From Bacteroidota bacterium (GTDB taxonomy: Bacteria; Bacteroidota; Ignavibacteria; Kapaibacteriales; HRBIN21), in assembly GCA_030550275.1 (NCBI GenBank), contig JAUQPR010000001.1, positions 113,766 through 177,765 of the forward strand: a stretch of DNA of 64,000 nt, read 5' to 3'. The position numbers and the translations under genes are program-made. Each line of letters opens with the position of its first letter. Position 1 is the stretch's first letter. This document shows, piece by piece, positions 17,249-26,166 of the stretch. The notes under the pieces were generated by a model. The model made no database searches and was not told where the DNA came from. It was given only the letters and a program-made list of their open reading frames with translations.

Positions 17249-18358
17249 ATGGCAGAGGCTCACGGTACAACGGCAACGGCTCCCCCGCCAAAACGCCCCG
17301 CAGCGCTGCATACGGCTACCCGGAGGCACACGGTGATGCAGCGCTACCGGCGCTATGGGGAGATGCTCATCGAGACAGCAATCCGAGCCGTTGCCTTCCT
17401 GAGCATCACAGTCATCGCGCTCATCTTCCTCTTCATCGGACGTGAGGCATTGGGCGTTTTCTCCGCTGCTGAAAGCTCCATCCACGCCGAATCCAGCGAC
17501 ATCGCCGCTGAGGTCTACAACCCCGAAGAAAGCAGCGAATCCACACCCGCGCCGACCGCTGCCGAGCAAACCCCGCAGGAGACTGCCCCGAGCTCGCTAT
17601 GGGCGAACCTCCTGGGCAGCACTTGGCAGCCGGTATCACGCCAGCCAAAGTACGGCATCCTGCCGCTGGTGGTGGGGACGCTCAAGATTGCGCTCATCGC
17701 CGTTGCACTTGCTGCCCCGCTGGCGATTCTGGCAGCGTTGTACACGGCGTTCTTCGCCCCAAAGTGGATGCAGGAGCTCATCAAGCCGGTGGTGGAGCTG
17801 CTGGCGGGGTTCCCTTCGGTGGTCATCGGCTTCTTCTGCTTGATGGTGGTTGCCAGCGCTGTCCAAGAGGCGCTGGGAACGACGTACCGCCTCAATGCCC
17901 TGGTGGGTGGCATTGGAGTTGCCATCGCCATTTTGCCCGTCATCTTCACCATCTCCGAGGACACCTTCGCGGCGCTGCCACGCCGCCTGTGGGAAGCCGG
18001 ACTGGCACTGGGAGCCCGTCCGTGGGAGGTAGCCTTCCGCATTATGCTGCCGGCTGCAATTCCGGGCGTATTCGCAGCAGTCCTATTGGGACTGGGACGA
18101 GCAGTTGGCGAGACCATGATTGTGCTCATGGCAAGCGGGAATGCACCGCTGCTGTCCTGGTCTGTGCTCGCTCCAGCGCGGACGCTTTCGGCAACGATCG
18201 GTGCAGAGATGGGCGAGGTCGTCTGGGGTTCGCTCCACTACCACGTGCTCTTCCTGCTGGGGTTCCTGCTCTTTGTCGCAACGTTGACCCTCAACGCGGC
18301 TGCGGAGCTGTGGGTCCGCCGCCGGCTTCTGCAGCGCTTCCGCGGAATGAGCTCCTGA
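17249..18358 (+). CDS. pstC: Phosphate ABC transporter permease PstC
   Basis: One of the two membrane subunits of the phosphate importer, 369 residues. A polar N-terminus of about 30 residues precedes the first helix (AIRAVAFLSITVIALIFLFIG). A Glu/Ser/Pro-rich, probably periplasmic insert (about 70-115) separates it from the remaining five helices. The coupling motif for the ATPase is visible as EAGLALGARPWEVAFRIMLP (about 250), followed by GLGRAVGETMIV. The ATG at 17249 is 27 bases after the pstS stop; a later in-frame ATG before the first helix would remove most of the polar N-terminus. pstA follows after 4 bases. Confidence 0.94.
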   Translation: MAEAHGTTATAPPPKRPAALHTATRRHTVMQRYRRYGEMLIETAIRAVAFLSITVIALIFLFIGREALGVFSAAESSIHAESSDIAAEVYNPEESSESTPAPTAAEQTPQETAPSSLWANLLGSTWQPVSRQPKYGILPLVVGTLKIALIAVALAAPLAILAALYTAFFAPKWMQELIKPVVELLAGFPSVVIGFFCLMVVASAVQEALGTTYRLNALVGGIGVAIAILPVIFTISEDTFAALPRRLWEAGLALGARPWEVAFRIMLPAAIPGVFAAVLLGLGRAVGETMIVLMASGNAPLLSWSVLAPARTLSATIGAEMGEVVWGSLHYHVLFLLGFLLFVATLTLNAAAELWVRRRLLQRFRGMSS

Positions 18359-18362
18359 GGCG

Positions 18363-19301
18363 ATGAGCGCACGGGCACAACACGGCTTTGCCCCTGGTGG
18401 TGTGGAGAAGCGCCTCATTGGCGCGGTTGCCGTGAGCGTCACTCTCATTGCTGCGCTCTGCATCGTGGGGCTGAGCATCGGCTTGCTGGGGCACTTTACG
18501 CTTGCGGGCTTGCCCCATGTGACGTGGGAATTCCTCACGCAGCCTCCGCGCAACAACAACACCGAGGGCGGCATCTTTCCGGCAATCTACGGGACTGTCC
18601 TGCTGGTGCTGCTCATGTCCATTTTGGGGGTGCCCATCGGTACTATCACGGCGCTGTACTTGAGCGAATACGCACGGGAGGATTCCCCGTTTGCGCGCGC
18701 GGTGCGGTTTGCCGTCAATACGCTGGCGGGTATCCCCTCGATTGTCTTCGGGCTGTTCGGCTTGGGCTTCTTCGTGCAGTTTGTGGGCAAGGGGATGGAC
18801 CGGATGCTGGGGCATGAGCAGATCGTCTGGGGCAAGCCGGCGCTCATCTGGGCGGCGGCAACGCTGGCGGTGCTGACCCTGCCGGTGGTGATCGTCTCGG
18901 TGGAGGAGGCGCTGCGCTCGGTCCCGCGGCTTCTGCGGGAGGCTGCATTAGCGGTCGGGGCTACCCGCTGGCAGATGATTCGGCGTGTGGTGCTGCCGCA
19001 CGCACTGCCGGGCATCTTGACCGGCTCGATCCTGGCTGTCAGCCGCGGTGCCGGGGAGGTTGCACCCATCCTCTTCGTCGGCGTGGTCTACTCCCTGCCC
19101 GAGCTTCCCAAGGGGATTACCAGCCAGTTCATGGAGCTGGGCTACCACCTGTTCGTGCTCTCCACGCAATCCCCCGATGTGGAAGCCACCAAGCCGCTCC
19201 AGTACGCCACGACCGTGGTGCTGCTGCTGCTGACCTTCGCGCTCAACCTGACGGCTATCCTCATCCGCAGCCGTATTCGTCACATACAGCGGGTCAGCTA
19301 A
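18363..19301 (+). CDS. pstA: Phosphate ABC transporter permease PstA
   Basis: The second membrane subunit, 312 residues with six predicted helices. GIFPAIYGTVLLVLLMS, LAGIPSIVFGLFGLGFF and the EAA coupling loop (REAALAVGATRWQMIRRVVLP) are typical. The phrase RGAGEVAPILFVGVVYSLP in the penultimate segment is also standard for PstA. It is separated from pstC by 4 bases and from pstB by 12, in the usual order S-C-A-B-phoU. Confidence 0.94.
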   Translation: MSARAQHGFAPGGVEKRLIGAVAVSVTLIAALCIVGLSIGLLGHFTLAGLPHVTWEFLTQPPRNNNTEGGIFPAIYGTVLLVLLMSILGVPIGTITALYLSEYAREDSPFARAVRFAVNTLAGIPSIVFGLFGLGFFVQFVGKGMDRMLGHEQIVWGKPALIWAAATLAVLTLPVVIVSVEEALRSVPRLLREAALAVGATRWQMIRRVVLPHALPGILTGSILAVSRGAGEVAPILFVGVVYSLPELPKGITSQFMELGYHLFVLSTQSPDVEATKPLQYATTVVLLLLTFALNLTAILIRSRIRHIQRVS

Positions 19302-19313
19302 AGCAGCTCTGCC

Positions 19314-20081
19314 ATGGCGCCGGCGCTGGAACCGAAGATTCGCACCTTTGAGCTCAACGTCTACTACGGCTACAAGCACGCCCTACAGGACGTCACGGTG
19401 GACATCTACGCCAACCGCGTGACGGCGTTCATCGGTCCTTCGGGCTGCGGGAAATCCACCTTCCTGCGCGCGCTCAATCGCATGAACGACCTCATCCCCT
19501 CGGCTCGCACTACGGGTCGGGTCGAAATTGACGGCATCAACATCTACGACCCGTCGGTGGACGTCGTTGAGGTACGGCGGCGCGTTGGGATGGTCTTCCA
19601 GCAGTCGGTGGTGTTCCCCAAGTCCATCTACGAGAACGTCGCCTTTGGGCTCCGTCTCAACGGACGCATTCCCAAAGCCGAACTGGACGAGCTCGTCGAG
19701 TACAGCCTTCGCCGCGCCGCTCTCTGGGAGGAGGTCAAAGACCGGCTCCACCATTCCGCCTTGGAGCTCTCCGGGGGGCAGCAGCAACGCTTGTGCATTG
19801 CGCGCGCCATCGCGGTCAACCCCGAAATCCTGCTCATGGACGAGCCCTGTTCGGCGCTGGACCCCATCAGCACGGCGAAGATCGAGGAGCTCATCGACGA
19901 GCTAAAGTCCCAATACACCATTGTCATCGTCACGCACAACATGCAGCAAGCCGCGCGCGTGAGCGACTACACCGGCTTCTTCTACCTGGGGCGGCTGATC
20001 GAGTACAACCGCACACGCGAACTCTTTACCAACCCGCAGCGCAAGGAGACCGAGGACTACATTACCGGGCGCTTTGGCTAA
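19314..20081 (+). CDS. pstB: Phosphate ABC transporter ATP-binding protein
   Basis: The cytoplasmic ATPase driving phosphate import, 255 residues. It has Walker [21 protein letters not shown] (about 41), the Q-loop [20 protein letters not shown], the signature [16 protein letters not shown], Walker [14 protein letters not shown] and the switch His in [14 protein letters not shown]. These residues are all intact. The TAA stop at 20079 belongs to an octamer (TAAATTCG) that weakly resembles the promoter element seen elsewhere in the window, which may give phoU an extra promoter. Confidence 0.96.
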   Translation: MAPALEPKIRTFELNVYYGYKHALQDVTVDIYANRVTAFIGPSGCGKSTFLRALNRMNDLIPSARTTGRVEIDGINIYDPSVDVVEVRRRVGMVFQQSVVFPKSIYENVAFGLRLNGRIPKAELDELVEYSLRRAALWEEVKDRLHHSALELSGGQQQRLCIARAIAVNPEILLMDEPCSALDPISTAKIEELIDELKSQYTIVIVTHNMQQAARVSDYTGFFYLGRLIEYNRTRELFTNPQRKETEDYITGRFG

Positions 20082-20110
20082 ATTCGTAGTACAACAGGTC
20101 GTGCAGCCCC

Positions 20111-20803
20111 ATGCTCCGCAGCTTCGAAGAGGACCTGGACAAGCTTCGCACCCGTCTCATCCGCATGGGGAGCATCGTGGAGGAGCAAGCCGAATTCGCC
20201 TTCCGTGCTCTCCTGGAGGGCAACACAGTGCTGGCACAGCTTGTCATTGAGCGCGACGAGAAGGTCGATGCCCTCGACCTCAAGATCGATGCGCAATGCC
20301 AGCGCATCTTTGCCCTGCACCAGCCCGTTGCCAGCGACTTGCGGCTGCTTCTGGCGGCGCTCAAAATCAACAATGAGCTGGAGCGCATCGGCGACATGGC
20401 GCTCGATATCGCCCGCATCGCGCTCGACGTGCCCCAGACCCGCCAGCTTGCCGAAATGGTGGGGCTGGAGCGCATGACGAAGGCAACCTTCACCATGCTT
20501 AAAAGCGCCCTGGATGCCTTCATCAATGCCGACGCGGACCTGGCAAAGCACCTGCTCCCGCTGGACAACACCGTTGACTCGCTCGAACGCGAGATCATCG
20601 AACGGCTCACCGAGCTGATGGAGAAGGACCCAAGCTGGATTCGCCCGGCAGTCCGGCTTATCCTGGTCGTCCGTGCACTGGAGCGAATGTCCGACCACGC
20701 AACCAATATCGCCGAAAACGTCATCTTCCTCATCGAAGCCCGTCTGATCCGCCACCGCCAACTGGAGGAGCTCTCCGGCTCACCACCCAGACAACAGCCG
20801 TAG
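20111..20803 (+). CDS. phoU: Phosphate signalling protein PhoU
   Basis: A 230-residue all-helical protein made of two similar three-helix bundles; the metal-binding E/DxxxD repeats are visible as IERDEKVDALDLKID near residue 56 and LPLDNTVDSLEREI near 157. NNELERIGDMALDIAR and ALERMSDHATNIAENVIF are the two signature helices. PhoU connects Pst transport to the PhoR/PhoB kinase system and restrains Pst when phosphate is ample; no phoB or phoR lies in the window. It is 29 bases downstream of pstB. Confidence 0.94.
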   Translation: MLRSFEEDLDKLRTRLIRMGSIVEEQAEFAFRALLEGNTVLAQLVIERDEKVDALDLKIDAQCQRIFALHQPVASDLRLLLAALKINNELERIGDMALDIARIALDVPQTRQLAEMVGLERMTKATFTMLKSALDAFINADADLAKHLLPLDNTVDSLEREIIERLTELMEKDPSWIRPAVRLILVVRALERMSDHATNIAENVIFLIEARLIRHRQLEELSGSPPRQQP

Positions 20804-20808
20804 AAGCC

Positions 20809-21744
20809 ATGGAAGCCGAGCAGCACAAAGACTCTGTCCACACCGAAAGCCCAACGACGCGCGCTGGCTCGGTTGCCATCATCGGCAAGCCGAACGTGGG
20901 CAAATCCACGCTGCTCAATACCATCTTGGGCACAAAGCTCTCCATTGTCACCCCAAAGCCGCAGACAACGCGCAAGCGGGTCATCGGCATCTACACCGGC
21001 GAGCGCGTCCAAATGGTCTTCTTGGATACCCCCGGCATCCTGGAGCCGCGCTACGAACTGCACCGCGCGATGATGGGGTACGTCCACGATGCGCTCAAGG
21101 ATGCCGATGTCATCGTGCTCGTGGTGGATGTCACACAGCAGCCCACTCCGGAGACCGTCGTCACCCCCGATGTAGCTGAAGCCTTACACCGATTGCGCAA
21201 ACCCATCATCGTTGCGCTCAACAAAATTGACCTGCTGCGCTCCACTGCCGAGGTGCTCCCAATCATCGAACGCTACGCCGCAACGGGGCTCTTCGCCGAG
21301 CTTGTCCCCATCTCTGCCCTCAAGCACGCCAACGTGGATGAGCTGCTGCGCGTCATCGAGCGCTATCTTCCGGAATCGCCCTTCCTCTACGACCCAGAGC
21401 TGCTGAGCACCCAACCGGAGCGCTTCTTCGTTGCCGAGCTCATCCGCGAACAGATCTTCCTGCTCTACCGGCACGAGGTGCCCTATTCGACCGAGGTGCA
21501 GATTGTGGAGTTTCGGGAGCGCCCCGAGGGCAAATGGTTCATTGCCGCCGACATCATCGTGGAGCGGGAATCGCAGAAGGCAATCCTCATCGGCAGCGGT
21601 GGGTCACGGCTCAAAACGCTCGGACAGCGCGCCCGCGAGGCAATCGAGGCGTACCTGGGAGTACCGGTGTACTTGCAGCTCTACGTCAAGGTGCGCGGGC
21701 GCTGGCGCAACAACAAGACCATGCTGCACTTCTTCGGCTACTGA
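20809..21744 (+). CDS. era: GTPase Era
   Basis: An essential ribosome-assembly GTPase that binds the 3' end of 16S rRNA. In 311 residues it has the G1 loop GKPNVGKSTLLN (about 25), the switch region KPQTTRKRVIG, G3 DTPGILEP, G4 NKIDLL and G5 SALKHANVDELL. The C-terminal KH domain contains ILIGSGGSRLKTLGQRARE with the GxxG-type loop, followed by the standard ending. Five bases separate it from phoU, so it may be read through from the pst operon. Confidence 0.96.
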   Translation: MEAEQHKDSVHTESPTTRAGSVAIIGKPNVGKSTLLNTILGTKLSIVTPKPQTTRKRVIGIYTGERVQMVFLDTPGILEPRYELHRAMMGYVHDALKDADVIVLVVDVTQQPTPETVVTPDVAEALHRLRKPIIVALNKIDLLRSTAEVLPIIERYAATGLFAELVPISALKHANVDELLRVIERYLPESPFLYDPELLSTQPERFFVAELIREQIFLLYRHEVPYSTEVQIVEFRERPEGKWFIAADIIVERESQKAILIGSGGSRLKTLGQRAREAIEAYLGVPVYLQLYVKVRGRWRNNKTMLHFFGY

Positions 21745-21745
21745 C

Positions 21746-22825
21746 ATGCCCGGATGGAGCGCCGAGGAGGTCCTCACGCTGAGCCTGCTACCGAAGCTCT
21801 CTGCGCAACTTCTGCGGCGCTTGCTGCAGGAGTACCCTGATTTTGCCACCCTTGAGCGTACCGCCGGTACTGGGCTGGCTCAGCTCCATCTCTTCGAGGA
21901 TTCGGCGCTTCGGAGTGCCCGCAGCCGCGCCCAGGAGATTCTGGAGCGCTGCCATGCATTGGGCATTGCAGTGGTCCCCCTTCCGGACCCGCGCTATCCG
22001 CCGTTGCTGCGCCACATCCCCTATCCGCCGGTGGTGCTGTACATCCGTGGGCAGCTCCAGCCGGAAACTGTGCCGGTCATCAGCATCGTGGGCACCCGGC
22101 GGTGCACTCCCTACGGTAAGCTGTGCGCAGAGCGCTTCACCGAAGCCTGCGTGCATGCGGGTGCTGTCGTCTGCAGTGGGCTTGCCCATGGCATTGATAG
22201 CATTGCGCATCAGGCAGCACTCCGCGCCGGGGGCATCACCTACGCCGTCATCGCCTGCGGGATTGACCGCATCCAGCCCTACACTGCCGCTCGCCTGGCG
22301 GAGCGTATCGCCGACGCCGGCGGCGCAGTACTCTCGGAGTACCCCCCAGGCACGCGAGCGCTACCGGCGTATTTCCCCCAGCGCAACCGCATCATCAGCG
22401 GAGTTGCCCGCGCTGTCCTCGTTGTCGAAAGCGGCATCCCCGGCGGAGCACTCATCACTGCACAGTTCGCCTTCGACCAAGGGCGCGAAGTCTACGCCAT
22501 CCCTGGCAACATCACTGCCCCCAAGAGTGCCGGCACGAACATGCTCATCCGGCGGCAGGTGGCAACTCCGGCGCTCAGCCCCGAAGAGTTCCTGGCTGAT
22601 TTGGGGCTCTACACCGCGCCACGCGCCGCGAGCGCGCCTGCGTTTGCCTCCCCCACAGAGGAGCTCCTCTACGGGCTGCTGAGCGACGAACCGCTCCACA
22701 TTGACCAGCTCGCCGAACGAGCACAGCTACCCGTCCAAGAGGTGCTGGCGGCATTGCTGGAACTGGAGTTCCGTGGGCTGGTGCAGCAGCTTCCCGGCAA
22801 GCACTTCGTGCGCGTGCCGATGTAA
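21746..22825 (+). CDS. dprA: DNA-processing protein DprA (Smf)
   Basis: Loads RecA onto incoming single-stranded DNA during natural transformation. The 359 residues show an N-terminal helix-hairpin-helix region, the Rossmann core with SIVGTRRCTPYG, SGLAHGIDSIAHQAAL, VIACGIDRIQP, VLSEYPPGT and FPQRNRIISG, and a C-terminal winged helix (about 290-359). The frame is open far upstream over era; the ATG at 21746, two bases after the era stop, gives the proper N-terminus. Other competence genes are not in the window. Confidence 0.94.
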   Translation: MPGWSAEEVLTLSLLPKLSAQLLRRLLQEYPDFATLERTAGTGLAQLHLFEDSALRSARSRAQEILERCHALGIAVVPLPDPRYPPLLRHIPYPPVVLYIRGQLQPETVPVISIVGTRRCTPYGKLCAERFTEACVHAGAVVCSGLAHGIDSIAHQAALRAGGITYAVIACGIDRIQPYTAARLAERIADAGGAVLSEYPPGTRALPAYFPQRNRIISGVARAVLVVESGIPGGALITAQFAFDQGREVYAIPGNITAPKSAGTNMLIRRQVATPALSPEEFLADLGLYTAPRAASAPAFASPTEELLYGLLSDEPLHIDQLAERAQLPVQEVLAALLELEFRGLVQQLPGKHFVRVPM

Positions 22826-22870
22826 GCCCCGCCCGTGAGCTTGCTCATCTGTGCCGAGCTTGCAATCGGC

Positions 22871-22878
22871 TAATTTCG
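22871..22878 (+). promoter_or_regulatory. Candidate -7 promoter element for tryptophanase
   Basis: TAATTTCG matches seven of eight positions of the TAnnTTTG octamer seen elsewhere in the window. It lies 31 bases before the tnaA ATG, in the 84-base gap after dprA. Confidence 0.4.
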
Positions 22879-22909
22879 CCGCCGTGCGTTCCACAACAGT
22901 GCTGCCCCC

Positions 22910-24268
22910 ATGCGAATGCCCATCGAGCCCTTCCGCATCAAGGTTGTCGAACCCATCCGCTTCACCACGCGCGAAGAGCGGCAGCAGCTCCTCCGCGCTG
23001 CCCGCTACAACGTCTTCCGGCTCCGTTCTGAGGATGTGCTCATTGACCTGCTCACCGATTCCGGCACCGCCGCCATGAGCGACCTGCAATGGGCTGCTCT
23101 CCTCCGCGGGGACGAAGCCTACGCCGGCGCCCGCAGCTACTACCGCTTCGAAGAGGCTGTGCGCCAACTGACCGGCTACCGCCACATCTTCCCCGTTCAC
23201 CAAGGCAGAGCCGCCGAACACCTGCTCTTTGCCGTCCTGGGCGGACCCGGCAAGCTCATCCCCAGCAACACGCACTTCGACACCACGCGCGCCAACATCG
23301 AGCACACCGGCGCGCAAGCAATTGACCTGCCGATCCCCGAAGCGCTCAACCCCGTCCATCCGCACCCCTTCAAGGGCAACATGAACGTGGAAGCGCTCGA
23401 GGAGCTCATCCGCTCGGTCGGACCAGAGCGTATCCCCGTGTGCCTGATGACGCTGACCAACAACACGCTGGGTGGGCATCCGGTATCGCTGGAGAATCTG
23501 CGCCAGGTCCGGCAGCTCCTGCAGCGCTACGGCATTCCGCTCTTTCTGGATGCCTGCCGCTTTGCCGAGAACGCTTACCTCATCAAGCTGCGCGAGCAAT
23601 CCCAGGCACACCGCTCCGTTGCTGATATCGCGCGCGAACTCTTCTCCCTTGCCGATGGCTGCTTCCTGAGCGCAAAGAAGGACGGCTTAGCCAACATCGG
23701 AGGCTTCCTGGCACTCAACGACGACGAGCTCGCCGAGCGGATCCGCCACCTGCTCATCCTCTACGAGGGCTTCCCCACCTACGGCGGTTTGGCAGGACGC
23801 GACCTGGAAGCCATCGCCCAAGGGCTGCAAGAGGTGCTGCAGGAGGAGTACCTGCGCTACCGCATCGGCTCGGTTGCCTACCTTGCCGAGCTTCTGCGGC
23901 AGGCGCAGATTCCCATCATCGAGCCCCCAGGCGGGCATGCCGTCTTCATTGATGCTGCAGCGTTTGCGCCACAGATTCCGCCGGAACACTTCCCCGGGCA
24001 AGCCATCGTGTGCGGGCTCTACGTCCAGGCAGGCGTGCGAGCGGTCGAAGTCGGCTCGCTAATGATGGGTGGCAGCAACTCTCGGGGCGCCCTACTGGAG
24101 CTGGTGCGGCTGGCGCTCCCGCGCCGCGTGTACACGCAGACGCATCTGGAGTACGTTGCCGAAGCGCTTGCTGAGCTTTACGCTGAGCGCAGCCATCTGC
24201 GGGGCTTCCGCCTGGTGCGTGCAGCCCCATTCCTGCGCCACTTCACTGCTGAGTTGGAGCCCCTATAG
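22910..24268 (+). CDS. tnaA: Tryptophanase
   Basis: A PLP enzyme of 452 residues cleaving L-tryptophan to indole, pyruvate and ammonia. Family landmarks are IDLLTDSGTAAMSDLQWA, HIFPVHQGRAAEHLLF, MTLTNNTLGGHPVS and LFLDACRFAENA. The PLP lysine lies in SAKKDGLANIGG. Near the C-terminus the sequence reads VRAVEVGSLMMGG: tyrosine phenol-lyase carries an essential Arg where this protein has Val, so tryptophanase is the better call. There is no Trp-containing leader peptide like TnaC upstream. It ends tail-to-tail with flgJ, sharing 6 bases. Confidence 0.9.
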   Translation: MRMPIEPFRIKVVEPIRFTTREERQQLLRAARYNVFRLRSEDVLIDLLTDSGTAAMSDLQWAALLRGDEAYAGARSYYRFEEAVRQLTGYRHIFPVHQGRAAEHLLFAVLGGPGKLIPSNTHFDTTRANIEHTGAQAIDLPIPEALNPVHPHPFKGNMNVEALEELIRSVGPERIPVCLMTLTNNTLGGHPVSLENLRQVRQLLQRYGIPLFLDACRFAENAYLIKLREQSQAHRSVADIARELFSLADGCFLSAKKDGLANIGGFLALNDDELAERIRHLLILYEGFPTYGGLAGRDLEAIAQGLQEVLQEEYLRYRIGSVAYLAELLRQAQIPIIEPPGGHAVFIDAAAFAPQIPPEHFPGQAIVCGLYVQAGVRAVEVGSLMMGGSNSRGALLELVRLALPRRVYTQTHLEYVAEALAELYAERSHLRGFRLVRAAPFLRHFTAELEPL

Positions 24269-25054
24269 CGCCCACTGCCGGTACAACTGCACGACGCGCT
24301 CGACGTAGGAGCGCGTTTCGGCAAAGGGCGGAATGCCGCCGGCGGAGCGGACCCGGGCAGGTCCGGCATTGTATGCTGCCAAGGCAAGCGGCAGCGAGCC
24401 GAACTCCTCAAGCAACTGGCGCAGGTAGCGCGCCCCCGCCCGCACATTCTCCTCCGGGTCGAACACGTCGCGCACGCCCAGCATCCGGGCGGTGGAGTCC
24501 ATTAGCTGCATCAGCCCCTTCGCTCCTTTGGGTGAGACAGCAGCAGGGTTCCCCGCCGACTCCACCCACACCACTGCAGCCACAAGCTCTGCCGGAAGCC
24601 CTGTCTCCGCTGCCGCCTGGCGAATGTGCCCCCAATAGCGCCGCAGCGGCTCCGGAAGCGGCTCTGGAGCAGCGGCATCTGGCACCAGAGCTGTCATCTG
24701 CGATGCAGTGCCCGCCGGCACGGCAGAGAACGCCCCAACGGGCTGCACACGCACACTCCGCGGAGGCAGCTCCTGCCCAGTCCAGTGGCGATAGAGCCAG
24801 CGCGCAAGCCCGATCCCGCCTCCACTGTGCGCCAGAAACTCCGCAAACGGCAGCAGTGCGTACTCTCCCAGCAGCGAATTGGTCCCGCCGCTGAGCCCTT
24901 CTTCTGCGTCCGTCTCAAAGAGCGGCTGCTGAAGCTGGCGATAGAGTTGGTACAGGAAGAGGGCTTCGAAATCCCTTGCCACCTGTGCCAGGCGCTCAGG
25001 TGCGCCCGCTGCAGAACCCTCCTGCCGAACCGCCGTCGGATGCACCTGCAGCAT
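24263..25054 (-). CDS. flgJ: Flagellar rod-assembly protein with lytic transglycosylase domain (FlgJ-like)
   Basis: A 263-residue two-part protein. Residues about 20-95 resemble the FlgJ rod-cap/rod-binding domain (VARDFEALFLYQLYRQL and the GEYALLPFAEFLAHSGG turn). A Pro/Ala linker follows. Residues about 150-263 form an SLT transglycosylase: VVWVESAGNPAAVSPKGAKG with the catalytic Glu in WVESAGN, then GLMQLMDSTA and AYNAGPARV. Classical dual-domain FlgJ uses a glucosaminidase (GH73) instead. It should cut peptidoglycan to let the rod through. No classical signal peptide is visible, as expected for proteins exported by the flagellar apparatus. It lies 4 bases after flgI. Confidence 0.87.
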   Translation of the reverse strand: MLQVHPTAVRQEGSAAGAPERLAQVARDFEALFLYQLYRQLQQPLFETDAEEGLSGGTNSLLGEYALLPFAEFLAHSGGGIGLARWLYRHWTGQELPPRSVRVQPVGAFSAVPAGTASQMTALVPDAAAPEPLPEPLRRYWGHIRQAAAETGLPAELVAAVVWVESAGNPAAVSPKGAKGLMQLMDSTARMLGVRDVFDPEENVRAGARYLRQLLEEFGSLPLALAAYNAGPARVRSAGGIPPFAETRSYVERVVQLYRQWAL

Positions 25055-25058
25055 CGCC

Positions 25059-26150
25059 TCACTGGACGATGAGTTCGCCGGTGAGAGCGCCCGCTTCCTT
25101 GAGTGCCTGCAGAATGGCGATAAGGTCGCGCGGGCTCACCCCCAGCAGGTTCAAGGCAGCTGCAACATCCTGCACCGTCGCTGCCGCTGGCAGCGCCACC
25201 GCTCGGCGCTGCTCCTGCTGGACGGCAATGGTAGCGGTCTCTGCTACCTGGGTCGTTCCCAGCGTCAGCGGTGCCGGCTGGCTGATGATCACCTGGCGCT
25301 GGATCTGCACCTCCAATCCTCCGTGTGCAACCACTGCAGGCAGTAGGCGCACAGAACCACCAACAACAATCGTGCCCGTCCGCTCATTGATGACCACGCG
25401 CGCCGGCGGTTCGAGCTCCACTTCGGCATTCTCCACCTGTGCCAGCCACTGCAGGAGCCGCTCGCGCGGAGTTCCGGTGGGGATGCGCAGCACCACCGTT
25501 GCGGCATCCAGTGCACTCGCAGCCCCATTCAACCCCGGAATGCGCCCAATTGCGTCTGCCACGCGCGTTGCGACCGTGAAGTCGGGTTGATGCAGCAGAA
25601 TCCGTATCTGCTCCCCCACAGCCAACTGCATGGGCGACTCCCGCTCCACGACCGCTCCACCGGGCACGCGCCCGGAAGCGACGAAGTTGCGCGCAGCAAG
25701 CGACCCCAGCGCACGGAAGGCGTATCCTCCGACCGAGACCGCCCCTTGGGCAACGGCGTAGACCGTGCCGTCGGGTCCGACCAACGGGGTCAGCAGCAGA
25801 ATCCCGCCTTGCAGCGATTCCGCGTCCCCCAGGGAGGACACCTGCACGTCCAACCGCATGCCGGGCTTGGCAAATGCCGGAAGCGTTGCCGTCACCATCA
25901 CGGCGGCGACGTTGCGCGTGCGCACCGTTGCATCGGCAACATTGACCCCGAAGCGGCGCAGCATGTTGACAACCGATTGCACCGTAAAGGCTGCCCGTGG
26001 TGAATCCCCAGTGTTGTTGAGCCCGCTGACCAAGCCATAGCCCACCAGGGGCATACCCTGCGTGCCTTCGATGGAGGCAATCTCCTTGATGCGCGCCCCC
26101 AGGAGGGGAAGCACACACAGCAGCATAAGCACACAGCTTCTGCGGAGCAT
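25059..26150 (-). CDS. flgI: Flagellar P-ring protein
   Basis: Builds the periplasmic ring around the rod. The 363 residues start with a signal peptide (MLRRSCVLMLLCVLPLLGA), then RIKEIASIEGTQGMPLVGYG, VSGLNNTGDS and VRTRNVAAVMVTATLPAFAK. The C-terminal segments NERTGTIVVGGSVRLLPAVV and ALNLLGVSPRDLIAILQAL are the FlgI ending. The ATG at 26150 begins exactly at the signal peptide. It is the fifth gene of the flg operon, with flgH 16 bases upstream and flgJ 4 bases downstream. Confidence 0.95.
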   Translation of the reverse strand: MLRRSCVLMLLCVLPLLGARIKEIASIEGTQGMPLVGYGLVSGLNNTGDSPRAAFTVQSVVNMLRRFGVNVADATVRTRNVAAVMVTATLPAFAKPGMRLDVQVSSLGDAESLQGGILLLTPLVGPDGTVYAVAQGAVSVGGYAFRALGSLAARNFVASGRVPGGAVVERESPMQLAVGEQIRILLHQPDFTVATRVADAIGRIPGLNGAASALDAATVVLRIPTGTPRERLLQWLAQVENAEVELEPPARVVINERTGTIVVGGSVRLLPAVVAHGGLEVQIQRQVIISQPAPLTLGTTQVAETATIAVQQEQRRAVALPAAATVQDVAAALNLLGVSPRDLIAILQALKEAGALTGELIVQ

Positions 26151-26166
26151 GGCGGTACCTCCGATG

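Noticed and set aside
22834..22872. A 12-codon mini-ORF (GTG start) ahead of tryptophanase as a TnaC-like leader peptide
   Set aside because: It contains no Trp, has no clear ribosome-binding site and its stop overlaps the promoter-like octamer, so it would not even be in the transcript.
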